Positions 33,893-43,184 of a DNA stretch of 64,000 nt are shown here, in pieces. Origin of the DNA: Flavobacterium sp. NRK1. GTDB lineage: Bacteria > Bacteroidota > Bacteroidia > Flavobacteriales > Flavobacteriaceae. A model generated the notes under the pieces. That model was not told the DNA's origin. It made no database searches and saw only the letters and a program-made list of their open reading frames with translations. The position numbers and the translations under genes are program-made. Within the stretch, counting starts at the first letter, position 1. Each line of letters starts with the position of its first letter. The stretch lies in assembly GCF_024054175.1 (NCBI RefSeq), contig NZ_JAMXLA010000001.1, forward strand, positions 1,767,930 to 1,831,929, given 5' to 3'.

Positions 33893-34738
33893 TTAGATCT
33901 TAAAGGTAATAACCGGTCTTACTGCGTGGTTAACTAGGTCCTCGCTTACGCTTCCGTTAAAGAAGTGCGCAAGTCCCTGTCTTCCGTGAGTACTCATTCC
34001 TATAAGGTCGGCATTTATGCTGTTAGCAAAATGTAAAATTCCTTTTTCAATATTCACATCGTTATAAATGTGAGAAGTGTATCCGTTTTTAATATCAAAC
34101 TGAGCTGTGAAATCACTAATGGTTTTTTCTGCAGCATGCGTAGATTTGAAGTTGTTAGGTGTATTTATAGATACCAGGTGTAGTTCTGTGCCAAAGCTGT
34201 TGGCAAACTGAACTACTTTGGCAAATGGTTTTTTAATTTCATCTGAAAAATCTGAAGCGAAAACAAATTTCTGAGGATTAAATTCACCTTGTTCTTTTTT
34301 GATTACAAGTACAGGGATGTCAGAAGTTCTAACTACTTTTTCTGTGTTAGACCCTATGAACATTTCATGGAATCCGCTGGCTCCGTGAGACCCCATAACA
34401 ACAAGGTCTATGTTGTGTTTTTTGCTATGTGATATAATACCGTCAAAGGCTCTTTCAAATTGTATAGCTTCTACTATAGATATTCCTTCAAGGTAAGGCT
34501 GGTTAAGGATTTCCTGAAAGCGCTCGCGTGTTTTTTCCATAAAGAACATAACCTCAGGAACATCAGAACTTCTGCCCACTGCATTGCTTTCACCTATTCC
34601 ATCGCTTGCAATTCCGGGCAGCTCCAGCATGTGAAGCAGGAATATTTCACCATTATTTTTGCGGGCTATTTGTGCTGCAACTTTAAGAGCGTATTCAGCG
34701 TGGGCGGAAAAGTCGGTAGGGACTAAAATTTTCTTCAT
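33893..34738 (-). CDS. Universal stress protein with two tandem Usp domains
   Basis: 281 residues. Domain 1 starts KKILVPTDFSAHAEYALKVA and ends with the nucleotide-binding type loop GSHGASGFHEMFIGSNTEKV (about 134-153); domain 2 starts FVFASDFSDEIKKPFAKVV and ends STHGRQGLAHFFNGSVSEDL (about 253-272). The G-2x-G-9x-G-S/T pattern, linked to ATP binding in UspA-type proteins, is visible in both domains. Cytosolic; role in stress survival inferred from family. Single gene between tRNA-Gln and rimP. Confidence 0.9.
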   Translation of the reverse strand: MKKILVPTDFSAHAEYALKVAAQIARKNNGEIFLLHMLELPGIASDGIGESNAVGRSSDVPEVMFFMEKTRERFQEILNQPYLEGISIVEAIQFERAFDGIISHSKKHNIDLVVMGSHGASGFHEMFIGSNTEKVVRTSDIPVLVIKKEQGEFNPQKFVFASDFSDEIKKPFAKVVQFANSFGTELHLVSINTPNNFKSTHAAEKTISDFTAQFDIKNGYTSHIYNDVNIEKGILHFANSINADLIGMSTHGRQGLAHFFNGSVSEDLVNHAVRPVITFKI

Positions 34739-34842
34739 AGTTTAAGTGTATAATTAACAAAATTGGATGGAATTTTAACAATCATAAAGGTAAGAATTAA
34801 TTTTACATTAACCAATGATTTTCAAGATATAAAAAAAAATAG

Positions 34843-34850
34843 TATATTTG
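34843..34850 (+). promoter_or_regulatory. Putative -7 element of the rimP-nusA-infB operon
   Basis: TATATTTG, with no clean TTTG at the -33 position. It would put the transcript start at about 34854, leaving a leader of about 59 nt to the rimP ATG. Confidence 0.6.
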
Positions 34851-34878
34851 CGTCGTTATTTAATAAATACTAAATAAT

Positions 34879-34903
34879 GAGGGGACAGGAGTCCCCTCTT
34901 TTT
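34879..34903 (+). promoter_or_regulatory. Leader hairpin with T tract before rimP (putative attenuator)
   Basis: Perfect 8-bp stem GAGGGGAC / GTCCCCTC with tetraloop AGGA followed by five T: a complete intrinsic terminator shape placed between the -7 box and the rimP start codon, in the sense orientation. No gene upstream on this strand needs it, because tRNA-Gln has its own terminator a kilobase away. Confidence 0.75.
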
Positions 34904-34912
34904 ATACAAAAT

Positions 34913-35377
34913 ATGACGTTTAAGGAAAAAGTTGCAGATCTGCTTAATACGGCTCTTGAAGAGCGTCCTTCGTTGTTTCTTATAGATCTTTCTATAGGCA
35001 GCGGAAACAAAATTATGGTTACGCTGGACGGTGATAACGGAGTTAATCTTCAGGATTGTATTGATATAAGCAGGGCTATAGAGCATAACCTTGACAGGGA
35101 AGAAGAAGATTTTTCTTTAGAGGTGGCTTCTGGCGGTGCGGCAAGCCCGCTAAAAATGCCAAGGCAGTTTAAAAAAAATCTGGGCAGGACACTTAGTGTT
35201 AAAACTGCTACAGATCAGATTGAAGCTGAAATTACCGATGCTAATGATGACTTTATAGTATTGGAATGGAAAGCACGTGAACCTAAGCAGATTGGCAAAG
35301 GTAAAGAAACGGTTCAGAAAAGGCTTGAATTGCCTTATCAGGACATTAAAGAAGCAGTTGTTGTAATAAAATTTTAA
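34913..35377 (+). CDS. rimP: Ribosome maturation factor RimP
   Basis: 154 residues from ATG 34913; an in-frame ATG at 34877 would force translation through the leader hairpin and gives no conserved residues. Family pattern: N-terminal helix domain, [40 protein letters not shown], then [23 protein letters not shown] (the usual VSSPG is varied to VASGG) and a C-terminal SH3-like domain. RimP binds the 30S subunit during assembly. First gene of the conserved rimP-nusA-infB operon; 18 bp before nusA. Confidence 0.92.
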   Translation: MTFKEKVADLLNTALEERPSLFLIDLSIGSGNKIMVTLDGDNGVNLQDCIDISRAIEHNLDREEEDFSLEVASGGAASPLKMPRQFKKNLGRTLSVKTATDQIEAEITDANDDFIVLEWKAREPKQIGKGKETVQKRLELPYQDIKEAVVVIKF

Positions 35378-35395
35378 AAAAATAAGAAAGTTGGC

Positions 35396-36637
35396 ATGGA
35401 AAATCTCGCATTAATAGATTCGTTTTCAGAGTTTAAGGATGATAAGCTTATTGATAGAGTTACGCTTATGGCAATCCTGGAAGATGTATTCAGGAATGCA
35501 CTGAAAAAGAAATATGGTTCGGATGATAATTTTGACATCATTATAAACCCTGATAAAGGGGATATGGAGATATGGAGAAACCGTGTGGTGGTTGCCGATG
35601 GTGAGGTAGAAGATCCTAACCAGGAGATATCGCTTTCTGAAGCAAGAAAAATTGAGCCGGATTTTGAAGTAGGCGAGGATGTTTCTGAAGAAGTAAAACT
35701 TATTCAGTTAGGAAGAAGAGCAATACTTGCACTACGCCAAAACCTTATATCTAAAATACACGAACACGATAATACTAACCTTTATAAGCAGTTTAAGGAT
35801 ATTATTGGTGATATTTATACTGCAGAAGTGCACCATGTTAGGCCAAAAGCTGTAATTTTGGTGGATGATGAAGGAAATGAAATAGTGCTTCCTAAGGAAA
35901 AACAAATTCCATCTGACTTTTTCAGAAAAGGAGATAATGTAAGAGGTATTATAGAAAGTGTTGAACTTAAGGGTAATAAGCCTCAGATCATAATGTCAAG
36001 AACATCAGAATTATTTCTTGAAAAATTATTTGAGCAGGAAATTCCTGAAGTTTTTGATGGCCTTATTATGGTTAAAAAGGTTGTAAGGATTCCTGGTGAG
36101 AAAGCAAAAGTGGCTGTAGATTCTTATGATGACAGAATTGACCCGGTAGGGGCCTGTGTGGGTATGAAAGGTTCCCGTATTCATGGTATCGTTCGCGAGT
36201 TAGGCAATGAAAATATTGATGTTATTAATTATACAACTAACACGCAGCTTTACATATCCAGAGCACTTAGCCCGGCAAAAGTGTCATCTATAAAAATTGA
36301 CGAAGCAACCAACAGGGCTGAAGTATTTCTTAAATTAGAAGAGGTTTCTAAAGCTATTGGCCGTGGCGGCCATAATATTAAGCTTGCGGGACTTTTAACA
36401 GGCTATGAGCTTGATGTTATCCGTGAAGGAAACGCAGCTGAAGACGAAGACGTTGAATTAACAGAGTTCTCTGATGAAATTGAAGGATGGATCATTGAGG
36501 AATTTGCAAAAATAGGATTAGATACCGCAAGAAGCGTATTAAACCAGGATGTGCAGGATCTTGTAAGAAGAACCGATCTTGAAGAAGAAACGATACTTGA
36601 GGTAGTAAGAATACTTAAAGAAGAGTTTGAAGATTAA
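35396..36637 (+). CDS. nusA: Transcription termination/antitermination factor NusA
   Basis: 413 residues: N-terminal RNA polymerase-binding domain (LIDSFSEFKDDKLIDRVTLM), S1 domain at about 130-200 (IGDIYTAEVHHVRPKAVIL), KH1 with GACVGMKGSRIHGIVREL (about 258-275), KH2 with SKAIGRGGHNIKLAGLLTG. It has none of the C-terminal acidic repeats of the E. coli protein, as usual outside gammaproteobacteria. NusA regulates pausing and termination, which makes feedback on the hairpin in its own operon leader plausible. Confidence 0.95.
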   Translation: MENLALIDSFSEFKDDKLIDRVTLMAILEDVFRNALKKKYGSDDNFDIIINPDKGDMEIWRNRVVVADGEVEDPNQEISLSEARKIEPDFEVGEDVSEEVKLIQLGRRAILALRQNLISKIHEHDNTNLYKQFKDIIGDIYTAEVHHVRPKAVILVDDEGNEIVLPKEKQIPSDFFRKGDNVRGIIESVELKGNKPQIIMSRTSELFLEKLFEQEIPEVFDGLIMVKKVVRIPGEKAKVAVDSYDDRIDPVGACVGMKGSRIHGIVRELGNENIDVINYTTNTQLYISRALSPAKVSSIKIDEATNRAEVFLKLEEVSKAIGRGGHNIKLAGLLTGYELDVIREGNAAEDEDVELTEFSDEIEGWIIEEFAKIGLDTARSVLNQDVQDLVRRTDLEEETILEVVRILKEEFED

Positions 36638-36692
36638 ACAGGTTTAGATTACAAGCACAACACAACACCGAAGATAAAATTAAAAAGATTGT

Positions 36693-39572
36693 ATGTCTGA
36701 AGAAAGAGCAATAAGAATAAACAAAGTATTAAGGGAATTAAATATTTCGCTGGACAGGGCCGTGGAATATCTTAAGGATAAAGGGCATGTTATAGATGCA
36801 AGTCCGAATGCTAAGATATCCAATGAGGAATATAATGCCCTTTTCAATCAATTTTCTGCTGATAAAGGAAAGAAGGAAGCTTCTCTTGAGGTTAGTGAAG
36901 AAAAGCGTAAAGAGAAAGAAGCGCTTCGTATAGAAAGGGAAAAAGAGATTGAGGATAAAAGGAAGCAGGAAGAGGAAAAGCAAAGACAGGAAGTGATTAA
37001 GGCTAAAGCTACACTATCTGGTCCGGTTGCTGTCGGCAAAATAGACCTTGGTGCGAAAAAAGCAGAGCCTTCTTCAGTCACTCCTCCGGCAAAAGAGGAG
37101 CCTAAAGCCCCGGTAGAGGAGCCGAAGGTACAAGCAGAAGCTCCGAATACCGAAACACCTAAACAGGAAGCTCCAAAAACTGAAGCGTCTAAGCAGGAAA
37201 CTCCAAAGGTTGAAAAAACTAAGGCAGAAACTCCTAAAGCTGAAGCAGCTCCTGAACGTAAAAAGGAACCTGCCATACAGCCAAGATCGGCATCTGAAAA
37301 GACTGCTGCGCCGGAAAATGCACAAGCTGCAGCTCCTGAAGAAGAAAAAATAAAAACACAGTACCAAAAACTTTCAGGTGCTACTTTTACAGGTCAAACT
37401 ATAGATCTTTCGCAGTTTAATAAGCCTAAGAAGAAAAAAGAAGACTTTAAAAAAGATGCTTCAAAACCGGGTACTCCGGGTGCAAATCAAGGGCAGAACA
37501 ACGATAAGAACAAAAGAAAAAGAATCACTCCTAAACCTCAGGGGCAGGGTGGCGGCCAGCCGGGCCAGGGTAACAACAGGCCGGGTGGTAATCAAATAAG
37601 GCCAAACACTCAGGGAGGTAATAAGTTCGGGCCTAAACGTCCTGCAATAGTTTCTAAGGTAGAGCCTACTGAAGAAGAAGTTAAAAACCAGATTCGTGAA
37701 ACCCTTGAAAAACTTCAGGGTAAAGGAAGCAAATCTAAAGCTGCTAAATATAGAAGAGATAAGCGTGACAGCCACCGTCAGAAATCTGATGATGAGCAAA
37801 GAATGCTTGACGAAGGAAGCAAAACTATCAAGGTTACAGAGTTTGTAACTGTAGGAGAAATTGCAACCATGATGGATGTGCCTATTACTAAAGTTATATC
37901 GGTATGTATGTCATTAGGTATCATGGTAACCATGAACCAGCGTCTTGATGCCGAAACACTAAGCATAGTAGCAGACGAATTTGGTTATGAAGTTGAATTT
38001 ATAACTACCGATATTGAGGAATCAATGGAGGTAGTAGAAGATAAAGAAGAAGATCTTACATTCAGAGCGCCAATTGTAACCGTAATGGGCCACGTAGACC
38101 ATGGTAAAACTTCCCTTCTTGACTACATTCGTAAAGAAAATGTAATTGCAGGAGAATCGGGAGGTATTACACAGCATATAGGTGCTTATGGTGTAACGCT
38201 GGATAACGGACAGAAAATTGCATTTTTAGATACACCGGGTCACGAGGCGTTTACCGCGATGCGTGCACGTGGTGCTCAGGTAACGGATATTGCTATTATT
38301 GTTATTGCGGCAGATGATGATATCATGCCACAAACAAAAGAAGCTATTAATCACGCCCAGGCGGCAGGTGTGCCCATTATATTTGCTATCAATAAGGTTG
38401 ATAAGCCGGCAGCTAATCCTGAAAAAATTAAGGAAAGGCTTGCAGGAATGAACCTTCTTGTTGAAGACTGGGGTGGTAAGATACAATCGCATGACATTTC
38501 GGCAAAAACAGGATTAGGAGTGAAAGAACTTCTTGAAAAAGTATTGCTTGAAGCTGAAATTTTAGATCTTAAAGCTAATCCGGACAAGGCAGCGGTAGGT
38601 ACCGTAGTAGAAGCATTCTTAGATAAAGGTAGAGGTTACGTTGCTACTGTACTTGTTCAGGGTGGTACGTTAAAGGTAGGAGATTATGTTCTTGCCGGTA
38701 AGCATCATGGTAAAGTAAAAGCAATGCACGATGAGCGTGGCCATAATGTTAAAGAAGCAGGTCCTTCTACACCTATATCTATATTAGGTCTTGATGGTGC
38801 TCCTACGGCAGGTGATAAGTTCAGTGTTTTTGAAGATGAAAGAGAAGCAAAACAAATTGCGGCTAAACGTACACAATTAATGCGTGAGCAGTCTGTGCGT
38901 ACACAGCGACATATTACTCTGGCTGAAATTGGACGAAGGATAGCTCTTGGGCAGTTTAAAGAACTTAATATTATCCTTAAAGGTGATGTGGATGGTTCGG
39001 TTGAAGCTCTGTCAGACTCCTTCTCTAAACTTTCAACAGAAGAGATACAAATAAATATTATACATAAAGGTGTAGGTGCAATTACTGAATCTGACGTGTT
39101 ACTTGCTTCGGCTTCTGATGCGATTATTATCGGATTTAATGTTCGTCCTTCTGCAAGTGCAAGATCACTTGCTGATAAGGAAGAGATCGATATCAGGAAT
39201 TACTCTATCATTTATGATGCTATTGATGATCTTAAAGATGCGATGGAAGGAATGCTGTCTCCTGAACTTAAAGAAGAAGTTACAGGTACTGCTGAGATCC
39301 GTGAAACCTTTAAAATATCTAAAGTTGGTACTATTGCCGGATGTATGGTTACAGATGGTAAGATATTCAGAAGTTCTAAGATCAGACTTATCAGGGATGG
39401 AGTTGTTATCTATACCGGAGAGCTTGCTGCGCTTAAACGTTTTAAAGACGATGTTAAAGAAGTCTCTAAAGGATACGATTGCGGTATGCAGATTAAGAAC
39501 TATAACGATATTCAGCAGCTTGATATAATTGAAGCTTATCAGGAGGTTGAAGTGAAAAAGAAACTTAAGTAA
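36693..39572 (+). CDS. infB: Translation initiation factor IF-2
   Basis: 959 residues. An IF2-N type module at the start ([20 protein letters not shown]), then about 330 residues of low-complexity linker rich in Glu/Lys/Pro/Ala (EAPK-type repeats at about 130-190) and Gly/Gln/Asn (about 260-310), then the second N-terminal module and the GTPase with G1 GHVDHGKT (466-473), G3 DTPGHEAF and G4 NKVD, then domains II to IV. It positions initiator tRNA on the 30S subunit. Last gene of the operon; a strong terminator follows. Confidence 0.97.
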   Translation: MSEERAIRINKVLRELNISLDRAVEYLKDKGHVIDASPNAKISNEEYNALFNQFSADKGKKEASLEVSEEKRKEKEALRIEREKEIEDKRKQEEEKQRQEVIKAKATLSGPVAVGKIDLGAKKAEPSSVTPPAKEEPKAPVEEPKVQAEAPNTETPKQEAPKTEASKQETPKVEKTKAETPKAEAAPERKKEPAIQPRSASEKTAAPENAQAAAPEEEKIKTQYQKLSGATFTGQTIDLSQFNKPKKKKEDFKKDASKPGTPGANQGQNNDKNKRKRITPKPQGQGGGQPGQGNNRPGGNQIRPNTQGGNKFGPKRPAIVSKVEPTEEEVKNQIRETLEKLQGKGSKSKAAKYRRDKRDSHRQKSDDEQRMLDEGSKTIKVTEFVTVGEIATMMDVPITKVISVCMSLGIMVTMNQRLDAETLSIVADEFGYEVEFITTDIEESMEVVEDKEEDLTFRAPIVTVMGHVDHGKTSLLDYIRKENVIAGESGGITQHIGAYGVTLDNGQKIAFLDTPGHEAFTAMRARGAQVTDIAIIVIAADDDIMPQTKEAINHAQAAGVPIIFAINKVDKPAANPEKIKERLAGMNLLVEDWGGKIQSHDISAKTGLGVKELLEKVLLEAEILDLKANPDKAAVGTVVEAFLDKGRGYVATVLVQGGTLKVGDYVLAGKHHGKVKAMHDERGHNVKEAGPSTPISILGLDGAPTAGDKFSVFEDEREAKQIAAKRTQLMREQSVRTQRHITLAEIGRRIALGQFKELNIILKGDVDGSVEALSDSFSKLSTEEIQINIIHKGVGAITESDVLLASASDAIIIGFNVRPSASARSLADKEEIDIRNYSIIYDAIDDLKDAMEGMLSPELKEEVTGTAEIRETFKISKVGTIAGCMVTDGKIFRSSKIRLIRDGVVIYTGELAALKRFKDDVKEVSKGYDCGMQIKNYNDIQQLDIIEAYQEVEVKKKLK

Positions 39573-39586
39573 TAAGTTATTCTATA

Positions 39587-39623
39587 TAAAAATCCCAACT
39601 GTTTATACAGTTGGGATTTTTTT
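39587..39623 (+). terminator. Terminator of the rimP-nusA-infB operon
   Basis: Perfect 14-bp stem AAAATCCCAACTGT / ACAGTTGGGATTTT, loop TTAT, T run. Confidence 0.9.
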
Positions 39624-39710
39624 GTTTTATGCTGTTAGGTTTTTCTTAAAAATAAATATATTTTTGATGGAATTGCTTAAGGTAGTAATGATGTCAATAA
39701 AACAAATAGT

Positions 39711-40301
39711 GTGATTGATATAGAAAAAGTAAAACTTTTTATAATTAATAAGCTTGAAAAAGAATTGCCTTCAGGTTTGTATTATCATAATGTAAGACAT
39801 ATACTTGATGTTTATGATACTGTGATAAGACATGCAGCAGCTTTAGAATTGTCGGCGCAGGATACATTATTACTTAAAACGGCAGCTCTGTTTCACGATT
39901 CAGGCTTTATAATAAAAGCTAAAGGGCATGAAGAAATCTCCTGTAGTTATGCTGAAGAATATCTGCCATTATTTGGTTATTCTGAAGAGCAGGTTAAAAT
40001 AATCTGCGGGATGATAATGGCAACAAAAATTCCGCAATCACCACATACCGGGCTTGAAGAAATTATTGCAGATGCAGACCTTGATTATCTGGGAAGAGAT
40101 GACTTTTTTGAAATTTCAGATTGCCTTTACAGGGAATTATTAAACTCAGAGGTTGTTAAGAATGAAAAGGAATGGAATGCGCTTCAGGTCGATTTCTTCG
40201 AAAAGCATCATTATTTTACCTCGCTCGCAAAAGAATTAAGAGATGGTAATAAAGAAAAACATCTTAAAATTATCAAGTCTAAAATAACTAAACATACATG
40301 A
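39711..40301 (+). CDS. HD domain-containing phosphohydrolase-like protein
   Basis: 196 residues from a GTG start; no in-frame ATG was found nearby. HD-superfamily metal motif: H30 in YYHNVRH, H62-D63 in AALFHDSGF, and D in IIADADLDYLG. The last part (RELLNSEVVKNEKEWNALQ, FFEKHHYFT) is shared by a Bacteroidota family of small predicted metal-dependent phosphohydrolases; substrate unknown. Overlaps yitT-like gene by 4 bp (ATGA at 40298-40301), indicating translational coupling. Confidence 0.8.
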   Translation: MIDIEKVKLFIINKLEKELPSGLYYHNVRHILDVYDTVIRHAAALELSAQDTLLLKTAALFHDSGFIIKAKGHEEISCSYAEEYLPLFGYSEEQVKIICGMIMATKIPQSPHTGLEEIIADADLDYLGRDDFFEISDCLYRELLNSEVVKNEKEWNALQVDFFEKHHYFTSLAKELRDGNKEKHLKIIKSKITKHT

Positions 40302-41179
40302 ATACTGTAACCAAAGGGCTGAAATTAAAAGATTCACTGACTGACTATTTTTTTATAGCCGGTGGTATTTTATGTGTCAACTTTGCATTGAAAGGACTTT
40401 TGGTGCCCAATCATTTTTTTGATGGAGGTGTTACCGGACTGGCTCTGTTGTTTCATGAAACTTATAACATAAATATTGCATTACTTATTATTGCTATCAA
40501 TATTCCTTTAATTCTTATGGGATTAAAAATAATAGGGAAGAAATTTGTTATAAAAACATCTGCATCCATTGTGATTTTGGGTATTTGTCTGTTATGGCTT
40601 CCTGTACCTATTATAACGCATGATAAGCTTATAGTCTCCGCTTTCGGCGGGTTATTTATAGGTTTGGGTGTTGGCTTGGGAATGCGTGGTGGCTGTGCTT
40701 TAGACGGTATTGAAGTGCTTGCTGTTTATACCGGTAAAAAAGTGGGTTTTACTATGAGTGAAATCATCCTGGGGCTTAATATTATAATTTTCGCCATAGC
40801 AGCTGTATTTTTTGGCCTTGAAAAAGCATTTTATTCTATGCTTACCTATTTTGTGGCTTCAAAAACAATTGATTATGTTGTTGAGGGGATACAGGAATTT
40901 ACTGGGGTAACAATAATTTCGGCAAAAAGTGAAGACGTAAAAGCCTTTTTGGTTTTACAAATGGGAAAAGGTATTACCATTTATAAAGGAGAGCGAGGCT
41001 TTATGAAAGATAGTTTTGAGGTAAGTGCAGAATGTGATATAATTTATACAGTTGTTACAAGGCTCGAAGTTAGAAGGCTTAAGGGTGCGGTGCATGAAAT
41101 TGACCCGAAGGCATTTATATTTTCGGGCCCTATCAAAGAAACTGCAGGTGGAGTACTAAAAAGAAAACGTGAACACTAG
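40298..41179 (+). CDS. YitT family membrane protein with DUF2179 domain
   Basis: 293 residues: five or six spans in the first 205 residues (FFIAGGILCVNFALKGLLVPNHFFDGGVTGLALLF; GLGVGLGMRGGCALDGIEVLAVY at about 125-147) and a C-terminal soluble DUF2179 domain of about 85 residues (VTIISAKSEDVKAFLV, GKGITIYKGERGFMKDSFEV). YitT family members are membrane proteins of unknown transport function. Start overlaps the HD gene; terminator downstream at 41186-41214. Confidence 0.88.
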   Translation: MNTVTKGLKLKDSLTDYFFIAGGILCVNFALKGLLVPNHFFDGGVTGLALLFHETYNINIALLIIAINIPLILMGLKIIGKKFVIKTSASIVILGICLLWLPVPIITHDKLIVSAFGGLFIGLGVGLGMRGGCALDGIEVLAVYTGKKVGFTMSEIILGLNIIIFAIAAVFFGLEKAFYSMLTYFVASKTIDYVVEGIQEFTGVTIISAKSEDVKAFLVLQMGKGITIYKGERGFMKDSFEVSAECDIIYTVVTRLEVRRLKGAVHEIDPKAFIFSGPIKETAGGVLKRKREH

Positions 41180-41185
41180 CAAAAT

Positions 41186-41214
41186 AAAAAAGCCCCGTAA
41201 TCCGGGGCTTTTTT
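41186..41214. terminator. Terminator between YitT and SPOR genes
   Basis: 12-bp stem AAAAAAGCCCCG / CGGGGCTTTTTT, 5-nt loop; works for both convergent genes. Confidence 0.88.
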
Positions 41215-41222
41215 ATTACTGT

Positions 41223-41609
41223 TTATTTTTGCTTTATAAGCAACGCATATGGGTATTTCTTTTTTATTTCCTGAAGGCTTCTTTCAGCATCAAGGCGGGA
41301 TTTAAAATTACCTACCCACACTTTATAAGTTGGGCTTTCGTATATTATTGTTCCGTCAATAGACTTAAATTCCCTTTTAAATTCAGAAAGAGACTTGCGG
41401 GCTTTTTCATTATCACCATAAAATATCTGTATTTTATAACGGTCGTTTATGGTTATTGATGGGTTTATTTTACGCTTTTCTTTTAAAAGCTGCTCAAAGC
41501 GGGCATCCTGAGATACAGAAACTTTGCCTTCTTGTGCTATGCAGTTGCTGCCCCAAATAGTAAGTAAAAGAAAGACTGTTTTGTAAGGTTTTAGATTTAA
41601 AATTCTCAT
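41223..41609 (-). CDS. SPOR domain-containing protein
   Basis: 128 residues from ATG 41609. A signal peptide (KTVFLLLTIWGSNCIAQ) is followed by about 30 residues and a C-terminal SPOR domain (RYKIQIFYGDNEKARKSLSEF, then TYKVWVGNFKSRLDAERSLQEI). SPOR domains bind denuded septal glycan strands. Periplasmic. The possible cysteine in NCIAQ is at the cleavage area but does not make a proper lipobox. Single gene. Confidence 0.85.
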   Translation of the reverse strand: MRILNLKPYKTVFLLLTIWGSNCIAQEGKVSVSQDARFEQLLKEKRKINPSITINDRYKIQIFYGDNEKARKSLSEFKREFKSIDGTIIYESPTYKVWVGNFKSRLDAERSLQEIKKKYPYALLIKQK

Positions 41610-41710
41610 AATGAACTGTGTTTGGTACAAAAGTACAACTTATTATTTTATGGGGATTATCCTGATTTATTTAGAATCTTTATAAATTAAGTATTAAGAT
41701 TTATTTAAGG

Positions 41711-41740
41711 TTTGAGAATAATTCATAAGTCGTATTTTTG
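41711..41740 (+). promoter_or_regulatory. Promoter of the act-cox respiratory operon
   Basis: TTTG (41711-41714), 18-bp spacer, TATTTTTG (41733-41740); about 80 nt of leader before the actA ATG. Confidence 0.78.
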
Positions 41741-41822
41741 TGGGAGTTTTTAAAAAAGCAAGGTATCTCCATATTAAGCTTACTAAAAACCATACCAATT
41801 TAAGTCGATAATCATTTTTAAT

Positions 41823-43151
41823 ATGAAAAAAGTGGGTAACCATACTTCGTTTTCAAGAATTTTATTGTTCTGTCTGGCGTTCTCGCTGTCATTTTCCATT
41901 ACATCTTATGCGCAGGATGCTGCGGCAGCGGCTCCGGCTGAAGCAACAGCAGCGCCGGCTGAAGGAGCTGGTGATCCTGTAAAGGGTAAAGAGTTGTTTA
42001 ATACTCTTTGTGCTGCATGTCACAAACTTGATGCTAAGTCTACCGGGCCTGCATTAAGAGGTGTTGCAGACAGGCATGATCGTGAGTGGATTTACAAGTG
42101 GGTGGCAAACAGCAGTGCGATGATTAAGGCAGGTGATCCTGCTGCAGTTAAATTATTTGCTGAGAATAACAATGCTGTTATGACTCCGTTTCCGCAACTG
42201 TCTAAGGGAGATATAGATAACATTATGGCGTATACATCTGCGCCTGCGCCTGTTGCTACTCCTTCTGCTGGAACTGCGGTTCAGGGAGCTGCTTCGGGAG
42301 GTTCTGATACTTCAAGTAATGTAGTTCTTGGCCTGTTGGTTGTGGTTCTTGGTGTATTAATTGTAATGCTTGTATTGGTTAATAAAACACTTACAAGGAT
42401 TTCAAATAATAACGGTATTGAAGTTGTAAAAGAACCTTCAGTTTCTTTATGGAAAGCTTATGCTAAAAACCAGTTTCTTGTTTTGGTTACTGCTATACTG
42501 CTTCTTCTTGCTTCTTCGTATTTCTTATATGGGTACTTAATGCAGGTGGGTGTAGATCAGGGTTATGAGCCAATTCAGCCAATACACTTCTCTCATAAAA
42601 TACATGCCGGTGATAATGGTATTGATTGTAAATACTGTCACTCTTCTGCAAGAGTTAGTAAGACTTCAGGTATACCGTCATTAAATGTTTGTATGAACTG
42701 TCATAAAAACATTTCAGAATTCCAGGGAGATAAAGATTCTACGTATGTAGATCATTCTAAAGAGTTTTACTCTGGTGAAATTAAAAAACTATACAATGCT
42801 GTAGGATGGGATGCTACAGCTCAAAAATATACCGGAAAACAAAAACCAGTTAAATGGGTTAGAATTCATAATCTTCCGGATTTCGTTTACTTCAATCACT
42901 CTCAGCACGTTTCAGTTGCCGGGGTAGAATGCCAGAAATGCCACGGTCCTGTTGAGACTATGGAGGTTATGAGGCAGCATGCTCCGCTTACTATGGGATG
43001 GTGTATTAACTGTCACCGTGAAACGAATGTTAAGGTGGAAGGAAATGACTACTACAAGAAAATCCACGACGAACTTGCCAAAAAATATGGCGTAGTTAAG
43101 CTTACTGCTGCTAACATGGGTGGTACTGAGTGTGGAAAATGTCACTATTAA
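41823..43151 (+). CDS. actA: Alternative complex III cytochrome subunit ActA (six heme sites)
   Basis: 442 residues. Signal peptide to about residue 30, Ala/Glu-rich linker, mono-heme cytochrome c domain (C63-x2-C66-H67), spans at about 168-187 and 218-240, then five CxxCH sites in the multiheme module: 269-273, 290-294, 370-374, 394-398 and 437-441. The last one ends one residue before the C-terminus. The canonical ActA is pentaheme, so the N-terminal domain is a fused sixth heme, usual in Bacteroidota. It carries electrons from the ActB/ActC core to the oxidase. First gene of the actABCDEF-coxBA operon. Confidence 0.93.
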   Translation: MKKVGNHTSFSRILLFCLAFSLSFSITSYAQDAAAAAPAEATAAPAEGAGDPVKGKELFNTLCAACHKLDAKSTGPALRGVADRHDREWIYKWVANSSAMIKAGDPAAVKLFAENNNAVMTPFPQLSKGDIDNIMAYTSAPAPVATPSAGTAVQGAASGGSDTSSNVVLGLLVVVLGVLIVMLVLVNKTLTRISNNNGIEVVKEPSVSLWKAYAKNQFLVLVTAILLLLASSYFLYGYLMQVGVDQGYEPIQPIHFSHKIHAGDNGIDCKYCHSSARVSKTSGIPSLNVCMNCHKNISEFQGDKDSTYVDHSKEFYSGEIKKLYNAVGWDATAQKYTGKQKPVKWVRIHNLPDFVYFNHSQHVSVAGVECQKCHGPVETMEVMRQHAPLTMGWCINCHRETNVKVEGNDYYKKIHDELAKKYGVVKLTAANMGGTECGKCHY

Positions 43152-43184
43152 TCAATTTTTAAGAAGCTAATATCTATATACAAC

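Noticed and set aside
37120..37260. Repeated EAPK-type units in infB as a CRISPR-like or mobile repeat
   Set aside because: The repeats are in frame, imperfect and part of the IF-2 linker, which is low-complexity in many bacteria.
36848..37276. Long minus-strand ORF antisense to the N-terminal part of infB
   Set aside because: It mirrors the low-complexity Glu/Lys/Pro/Ala linker, gives Ser/Phe-rich nonsense and has no promoter or family pattern.
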